From NCBI GenBank assembly GCA_964017185.1, contig OZ024869.1, positions 67,984,315 through 68,048,314 on the forward strand: a DNA stretch of 64,000 nt, given 5' to 3'. Numbering within the stretch: position 1 is the stretch's first letter; each line of letters opens with the position of its first letter. The stretch comes from Rugalucina vietnamica (lineage: Eukaryota > Mollusca > Bivalvia > Lucinida > Lucinidae). The notes beneath the pieces were generated by a model, which was not told where the DNA came from, did no database searches, and saw only the letters and a list, made by a program, of their open reading frames with translations. Positions 37,205 to 46,181 of this stretch are shown one piece after another. The translations under genes were made by a program, and so were the position numbers.

Positions 37205-40200
37205 ATATGCGATATATGAAATCCTTGACGACAAAGAAATAATTTGAGATAATTCTCAATGAAAATGGCAAGTTTCCGCGTCTTTGTTTTCGCTTAAATA
37301 CGAAATTTTAAACTTCTAGCCTGCTTCTGTGACTGTACAGGCCGGTTTGTGCCTGACCTGGTCGGAAACCAAACTTGTTTTCTCATGCGAAGGCCCATTT
37401 GGTATTTTATTCTTGTACATGCGATTGTTTCTTGACCTGCCATAGAAAATAAACCGTTTGTATTTATTGAGGCATGTTAGGTTTACACCGCATGGTGCTT
37501 TTAAATTAACAAAACAAAAATGTAGTTTAATTAAACATGAAATTTCGTTTTAAGAATCTAGATCTCTATATGCAGACTTGGCTGAGAGTAGCCTGCCTAA
37601 TATGCAGAATCAGTTTTGTCTGTCAAAACAGCTTTCCTATGACGCTGCCAAATTATCATGTGAGAATGTTTTTATAAGAAGCGTGCCTTTAATACCTTGC
37701 GGCGACAGCCTAAATACGCTGGATGTCAGGTGTTAACCCCTGATCTAGTCATCCATGATGATCGTTTTAACTACCTTATAATCAGCAAAGCGTGAAAACC
37801 TACTTTCTGGTCGGCATTTCTGACCATGTCAGTCAAAGACCAGATTGTTTATCATTAAAACTGTATCAAGGTTGAACTGCATACTTGGTAAGAAGAATAA
37901 CCGGTGGAAAATGGTGTTTCAGCGCTGTGCAGGTCATCACCGCCCGGTTATATCTTTCATGATATATAAACTGTGAATATCAAAGTTTTTTTTTTACCCA
38001 GCGAAAATGTATAAATATTCTAAATTCATTTATTTGGCGCGAATTACATTTTTTAAAATTTCTATATAAAGAAAAACGTATCATCAGGAAAACACTGATG
38101 ATGTCCGTGTAATATTTACCCCCTTATACCCCACTTTTATATAGCAAAACTGGGGTTTACAGGGGTATACCTATTTTTCTTATTTTTGCTCCAAAACATA
38201 GATTGTGGGTACTCGTTAGAACAGCCTCGCCGAGGCGGTTCTAACGTGTACCCACAATCTATGTTTTGAGCAAAAATAAGAAAAATATTGAGATTTTTCT
38301 ACTGATTTTTTTTCATTTTTTACAACTTTAAAAATCTCTGTATATTGCATGGGCATGTTTTCGTAATGTATTATTTTATATGTGTCTTTCACATTCGGAT
38401 CCTGATAGCCTTCTAAATTTATTTTTAACAATATGATAACTACAGCGCAAATATTTTCTAAAGGGGAACAACACGTTTATACTCCATATAAGGTTACAAA
38501 CAACTAATGAAGTCTATTAAAATATACAGCTTCTTAAATCATCTTGAAAATGCAAAGGCGTGTCCGCGTCTGCAAGACGAATGATTTTGTTTACGTTGGT
38601 TCTCTGTTATATCCTATATAATATCATCCGAAGTGACATGGGGGTAGCAGATGAATACCCCCGGTCCCTGCGTCATGCATTTAGTCTTTTAAAATCAAGT
38701 TTTCACACAGAGAAAGCTGCAGAGAAAGCTGCTAAAGTAAAGCGATGAAATCTTTAATCCCTACAACAACTGTCCCCAGGCAACACTGACATTACCTGGA
38801 CAGATTAGCCGAATGATAATCGTATATCGCCGGCCAATATCGGATATTATCGGAGAGTCTCCGTAAATTTACCTGAGCGCTAGTGAAATCGATTGCTCGC
38901 TTATGTGCCTATATTGAAATACGACTATAGTTCCGGTTGATAAACTTTCATAATTATGCTGTATAATCTTTAATTTTGATATGTGACACTCTAATAAACC
39001 ATTACTTACTTACTAGGCGCAGATCAGCTGTGCAGTAACTGCACAGTTGATCAGCACATTCGTTTTCGCCCAAATGATTGTAAATTACTTCTTCCCGGCC
39101 ACATCTGAAACTTCCACTAAGACTTTTACAGGCCGGTTTGAGTCGGACCTGGTCGGAAACCTTGAAGACCTGCTTTTCGTAATGCGGCTCAATTTCGAAC
39201 GCCCCTTACTTCTCGGTTCCTCCTCCTCCTCCTCTTCGGTAATCACACCCATCGCCGGTACGGCTGATTTCCCCGAATCCCGGGTCTTCGCGGTCTGTTC
39301 AGGCCTCTCCCCCTCCTCCTCGGACTCTGACTCCTCACTTGACTCCTCCCTCTCCCGCTCTAGCAGGTCTCCGATGAAGATGGCATCTTTGAGAAGGTGT
39401 TTATAGCGGTGGAAGAAGTGGTATTTGGCGTCCTTGACCTTCTTTTCTTTTTTCACGACCTACAGAGACATGAGTATTGTTGTTAGAGCTATGAATCGTT
39501 CAAAATATGAGCACCGCCATAAAGAAATAAAGGGGAAAGTAACTTAGCTGATGTTTTTGTGGATGTCGCAAAAAAGAAGGTCTGGTTCCTAGCTTCTACA
39601 TATAATTACTAAAAACCTGTACTGGCCGCCATTGTCCATCTTGTTGGTAAAATCCAGCACTATCCTGCACAAGGGAGGGTTGACCTAGATTATTGGTAAA
39701 AAGGTCACAATGTGGCTGCATGCCTATATAGAGACGTAGCCACATTTTCCGATTTTACTTTAAAAAGGTACAAGTAGGCAAAGATCAGGAAAAGACGCAA
39801 TCAGAAAAAGATTCCCACTCCAAAAACCGATGTGGGAAAAAACCAAAGTAACAATCAGGTACTTTATACCATAAAACATATCGTAAGCCGAATGAGCAGC
39901 TATTTTCCCAATAGGTGGCCACTCAGTTACCTTAACTTAACTAAAAATATGAAAACATACATAAGGCGCCAACAGCACAAAAAAATTAAACACCAAGACA
40001 TAAAACAAAAAGAACCACTACAGAAGTATCGACTTGGAACGATCAGTAACACAAAGTTACTGGCGGGCTTAAACCGGTTTCACAGGTACCTAACCTCACC
40101 CTCAGCTTCTGCAGTGGTTCATAACATTTGTTTAGTTATTTGGTCCTTGTGGTGAATCTCTAACTAGTCAATGAATCATCAAGAACAAACAAATAAATCA

Positions 40201-43200
40201 TGATAAACATCCTGATGAATCAAAACCCAGGACTCACAGATTGAGTAAGCTGCCCGACGATGGAGATCCCTGGGCGCCGAATAACCTACTAACTCCGGAG
40301 CAAAAGAAAAACACCAGTTGGACCCCGGTGGGCCAAGCAACAGACAAGAAGCTCCGGCCCCAACCAACTAAAATGAATAGCTTTAAGTCGGGGCCATCAT
40401 AGAGTCTGACGCCCGACCCACCGGCGTGCAATTAAAGAAGGCAGCATAGTTATCAACCATGATTGGGTTAAAAACTAAGCATGCAGACTGTCGCATAACA
40501 TTCAAGTTATAACCTATACGTCTGTAACGTGTTATGATTTTTCTGAACTGAAAAGAAAAATCGTTAATTCCTTTAAGTTTCTTAAATTTGTAAACCAAGT
40601 CACCATAAAGTCGTATGTCTTCAAAATGTGGCTGCATGCCTATATAGAGATGTAGCCACATTTTCCGATTTTACTATAAAGTCGTATGTCTTCAAAATGT
40701 GGCTGCATCCCTATATAGAGACGTAGCCACATTTTCCGATTTAACTATAGAGTCGTATGTCTTCAAAATGTGGCTGCATGCCTATATAGAGATGTAGCCA
40801 CATTTTCCAATTTTACTATAAAGTCGTTTGTCTTCAAAATGTGGCTGCATGCCTATATAGAGATGTAGCCACATTTTCCGATTTTTCTATAAAGTCGTTT
40901 GTCTTCAAAATGTGGCTGCATGCCTATATAGAGACGTAGCCACATTTTCCGATTTAACTATAAAGGCGTATATCTTCAAAATGTGGCTGCATGCCTATAT
41001 AAGAGACGGAACCACAATAACATCAGCATCTACACCTTGTGCATTTTTGCCTAATATGGAATACTATCGATGATAGAAACTCAATATCAAATTGCTATAT
41101 ATAGCGATGCATCCACATTTCTTGAAAATTCATGAAATTGAATGGAATAGGCGCTGCATCCACATTTTGAAGAAATACAACATATAATGGAAAAAATGAA
41201 AAATGTGGATGCATCTCTATATAGGCGGTGCATCCACATTTTGGCAAAATACAGGGATATTACAGGGGATAAATAGGTCAGTGTGGAATACTATCGATGA
41301 TAGAAACTCCATATATAGTACCTCTATATAGTCAGTGCATCCACATTTTGACAAAATACATAGATATTACAGGGGATAAATAGGACAGTGTGGAATACTA
41401 TCGATGATAGAATACTCCATATATAGTACCTCTATATACGCGGTGCATCCACATTTTGACAAAATACATAGATATTACAGGGGATAAATAGGACAGTGTG
41501 GAATACTATCGATGATAGAAACTCCATATATAGTACCTCTATATTGCGGTGCATCCACATTTTGACAATTTTCAAGGATATTACAGGGGATAAATAGGAC
41601 AGTGTGGAATACTATCGATGATAGAAAGTCCATGTATAGAGGTACTATATATGGAGTATTTTATCATCGATAGTATTCCACACTGTCCTATTTATCCCCT
41701 GTAATATCTATGTATTTTGTCAAAATGTGGATGCACCGACTATATAGAGGTACTTTATATGGAGTATTCTATCATCGATAGTATTCCACACTGTCCTATT
41801 TATCCCCTGTAATATCTATGTATTTTGTCAAAATGTGGATGCACCGCAATATAGAGGTACTATATATGGAGTTTCTATCATCGATAGTATTCCACACTGT
41901 CCTATTTATCCCCTGTAATATCTATGTATTTTGTCAAAATGTGGATGCACCGACTATATACAGGTACTATATATATAAAGATGCATTAACCACATTTCTC
42001 GAAAATTCATAATACTGGGTGGATTCATCGCTCGGCATGAAGTCGTGACGCTGAAATGGTCATGGGCCGAAATGGCTATGGGCCGAAATGACCCGGAACC
42101 GGTATGTTTATCCGGTACCGTGTTTTAGTATTTTAGAACAGTAAAGCGGGAAAACATGGCGGCTGTGTTTTTTACGCGAGAAAACGCAGGAAAAACAGAA
42201 AAACAGGTAGTTTTAAGGATGTTCGCTGCTAACATTTGACATTTCGGAACTTCCGGTTTTTCTTTTGTTGAATATCTCGTAAACGGTTGCAGATATTTTC
42301 CTAATATTTTATATTTGGATACATATTGATGATATGCCTTGAATGGGTCATGAAAATTGTCAATCTAAGAAACTTCATTTTTTCACCCCATTTTCTGCAA
42401 CTTTTCAGAAAATTTTAGTTGTTAGTAAAATTTAGGGGGTAGGGTAGATTAAACTTGAATATTATACATCTTCAAAATAATTGCACTAGTTCGATGTTTA
42501 TTTTAGCTGCAGTATATGTGTACATGGTCTTCTAAGTCAGTCTTTGTGTCTTTGATGTGCTGGTTTTAAAATTTTAGTTGGTTTTATGAAATGGGCTTTA
42601 AGAAACAAAGCGGCCGAAAAAAGGCAGAAAATGGCGATTTTCAAGTTGTTGGTTCTCTCTTATATGCACACTACCCTATATATTTCTTTCTTTTATTCGA
42701 ACAATATTACCACGGTCTATGATTTGTGAAAATACAAGAAAAAGTTTGAATCAACAAATATGGGTTTGGCACATTTCAAAATATTGAGTTTTTCCGACTT
42801 TTCAAGAATGGGGGTAGGGTTGAAAAATAAATCGTAAAATTTTGTCATCCACTTCAAGTTGCAAATTTTTCTATGCTTTGGGTCCGAAATGGTCTGAATT
42901 ACATAAATATTATGACTTTTGAAAGCATTCTATGTGTATTTTTGTTCAAGACAGATATGTTTCAAAGAATTAAAAATTAAATTAATTTTAATAAATTTAA
43001 AACATGGTGCGCAGAGGTCCCATTCAGAGGCATGTAGCTTGAAAAAATGCACACTACCCTATATTTATTTTGTTTTCAAATGTCTTGTGTTGTATTTTGG
43101 AATCAAAAAAGAGTGGTTAGAAAAAAAGTTTGAATACTTTTTCATTGGCAGCGAACATCCTTAAACATATAATGTGCCTATCGAATGTGATATATAGACT

Positions 43201-46130
43201 ATCTATCTATCTTCATATACTGCCACACGCCCTCACGGACATTCTAGGCAGATGCGCTGTCGAAAAGAATAAGGCTGAAAATTAAAGAAAAGACAGGTTA
43301 AAAGCATTCAGCAAGACGGATAAAAGATGATAGGTTAAAATAGTTGAGACGAGTTTAAAATCAGGATAAAAACAACTATTTCTGGGTCTACGGCCTGGGA
43401 TGTTGCAGCTTACTAACTGCGACCTTGAAAGACTCAAGGTCTGGTAAGCATGCAACATCTGCAGGGAGGGCATTCCACTGGACAATAGCCAGTGGAAAGA
43501 AGGAGTATTTATAGTAGTTTGTACTTGTTTGTAACTGGCGGAAGGTCATTGAATGGCAGTATCTTGAGATTCTATTTGAAGGTTCAATGTATTCAGGAAG
43601 AGGTAAAGCAACCAGGCCATGTACTATTTTGAAAAATAGACATAGACGGGCATCTGCTCGTCGTAACTCAAGCGTTCTCCAACCGAGTTTGTCTACGGTA
43701 GCAGTAGTGCTTGACCGGTAGTCGAAATTGCTAGTGGTCCACCGTGCTGCCCGGCGTTGAACTTTTTCCAGCTGGAGTCTTTTTTCTTTAGTGTAGGGGT
43801 CCCAAACGGGGGCTGCGTACTCCAGCTGGGGGCGGACCAGTGTGCTGTAGGCAGTCTCTCGTACCTTTTGGTTTTTGGTTTTGATGTTACGCTGGATGAA
43901 ATTTAGCGTCCTGGTGGCATTTTTAGTTATTCTGTCAATGTGGGGATTCCAGGAAAGGCCACTGGAGATATCAACCCCCAAGTACTTCGCACTTGTGACA
44001 ACCTCCAGGACTTGGCCATGCAAAGTATATGTTACATCAATGAGTCTCCTGGATGTTGTCACCCGTACTACTTGGCACTTGGAAGGGTTGAACTCCATGT
44101 CCCACCTGTCCTCCCACACAGATAGTCTGTCCAGGTCATTTTGTAGCACTTTGCCATCTTCCGTATCTCCTATTGTCAGGTACACGGCCGTGTCATCTGC
44201 GAATAGTCGAACTTGTGATGACAGTTCATCCGGCAGGTCATTGATGTAGATTAGAAACAGGATCGGACCCAGAACTGAACCCTGGGGTACCCCAGAGGTC
44301 ACCGGGACCGATTCTGATTCCTCCCCATCAATGACCACCGTCTGCGACCGGTTACCCAGGAAGGCACGAATCCAGGCTAGTGCATTTCCTCTGATTCCAT
44401 ACTGGTGGAGCTTCCAAAGGAGTTTGGAGTGATTCACTTTGTCAAAGGCCTTTGAAAAATCCAGCAGTATCAAATCAGTTTGCTTGCCTTTACTCACATT
44501 CCTCGCAAGGTCCTCGACCAACATGGTAAGCTGCGTTTCACATGACCTCTTTTCTCGAAAGCCGTGTTGTAGATCATACAGGAGGTCATGTGCATTGAGG
44601 TGCTTTACCACATGTGAAGCAATAATGTGTTCGAGGACCTTGCAAAGTATGCAAGTCAAGGATATAGGTCTGTAGTTGGCAGCAGATGATTTGTTTCCCT
44701 TCTTAAAGATTGGGGTGACTTGTGCTTTACACCAGTCTGCAGGGAGCTTGCCTGTCTGGAGTGAGCGCTCAAAAATTATTTGGATAATTGGAGCAATTTC
44801 CTCCCGCAGTTCCTTGAGCAGTAATGGTTTGAGCTTATCTGGACCGGCTGCCTTGAAGGGTTTCAGGTTTTGAAGGAGCTTGAGGATGCCATTACAGGAG
44901 ATAGTAAATTCTTCCATAATTGGGTTAGAGTTTAGGATGCCTGCTGGTACTGCGTCATGACGCAATGTACCACTATCTGCCATATCTTGGATTTGCATCT
45001 TACACAGCCGAGAAAGTGAAAGGGGTGCCTTGGTAGTAAATACTGATTGGAATTGCTGGTTGTGGAGGTTTGCTTTTTCAGTTGTGTCTGTTACTAGTCC
45101 ATTATCGTCTTGGAGAGGAGGTGAGCCAGTCTGGTCTTGCTTAGCACTCTTGAGGAATGAAAATAACTTTTTGTTGTTGCAGACAGAGTTTTCATCAGTG
45201 ATGCCAAGGAGACCTTCAAGATATAAGTTGTAAGAAGCTTTGATTTTTTGTTTTATACTTTTACGCAGGGATAGGAATTTGTCACGAAATTTCTGGTCTC
45301 CGGTTTTTTTGAATTTCCTGTATAAGTCATCTCTACGTCTGATCTGTCTGCGGATGTTTTGGGTGATCCAAGGTACGGAAAATTTACCTCGGATTATCTT
45401 CGAGGGAATACACTTTGAGGAAAAAGTGTCTAAGGCTGCAACAAAGTCAGACCAGAGTTCCTCAACTGATCTATTGGGGTGTTCAAGCAGGAACTTTTTC
45501 TGATAATCTCTCATGAGAGATTTCAATTTGGGCCAGTCCGCTTTATTGAGAAGTGGGACTTTTCTGGGTTTCTGTTTCTGAATGGAGGGCTTTAGAGCGC
45601 AGGAAGCCGTGACCATGTCATGGTCACCAAGGCCGGGCTGGCAGTCAACCTCATCAACCAGAGTCGGGTTTGTTGTCAAGAATAAATCCAAGATGTTGTC
45701 CTGTCGTGTGGGTGTAGTGACCATCTGGGTAAAGCCAAAGTCATTCAGTAAGTCCAGGAATAAGTCATAAGTCTTCGTCAGTGAGCAGTCTGGTTTAACA
45801 CAATGTTCTTTACGCCTAGTGATAGTTATGGTCCCATCTGTTGAAAAGAACTTAAAGGATCTGTATTTGGGTCAAATCTTAAGGCAGTCAATAGCCTTAT
45901 AAGGGGCGAATCCACAATAACATCAGCTAAGTTACTTTCGCCGAAATAAAATCTGTCGGGATAGATGAGTCTCGTTGTTTGACTTACTGTTGGAGTTAAT
46001 ATACAGGTACATGTATACATGTATGATTATATTAAAACTACGGTAGCAGTGAAACATCATCAGTTTAACAGAAATCTTACGATAGGTCAAAAGGAAGCAA
46101 TGCTGAAGCAAAGTTTTACACAAATCATGA

Positions 46131-46181
<51 letters not shown>

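Larger units (their letters stand above)
39532..45942. mobile_element. 6.4 kb TIR element with 8-bp target duplication, host of later insertions
   Basis: The left end GGGGAAAGTAACTTAGCTGA and the inverted right end GGCGAAAGTAACTTAGCTGA match over about 33 bp with three differences. GAAATAAA flanks both ends (39524-39531 and 45943-45950), a perfect 8-bp duplication. Such a duplication length is known for hAT and some other DNA transposons; no transposase remains, so no superfamily is assigned. The body holds arrays of CAAAATGTGGCTGCATG-type repeats, a retroelement scrap, a TTAA-flanked element and a LINE. All lie in intron 1 of the CNBD2-like gene. Confidence 0.72.

Noticed and set aside
38560-38748. 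62-aa plus-strand frame MSASARRMILFTLVL
   Set aside because: Hydrophobic start looks like a signal peptide, but there is no domain, no splice support and it lies inside an intron.
39085-39209. Coding continuation of CNBD2-like exon 2 into SNRPVKVLVEVSDVAGKK
   Set aside because: The frame runs on into a family B MITE; the GTAAGG donor at 39209 joins exon 3 in phase, so the continuation is intron read-through.
43875-44249. 124-aa plus-strand frame and neighbours up to 45770
   Set aside because: Shadows on the opposite strand of the LINE reverse-transcriptase frame.
45826-46020. 64-aa frame containing SNLADVIVDSPLIRLL
   Set aside because: It is the translated terminal inverted repeat and end of the 6.4 kb element, not a conserved exon.
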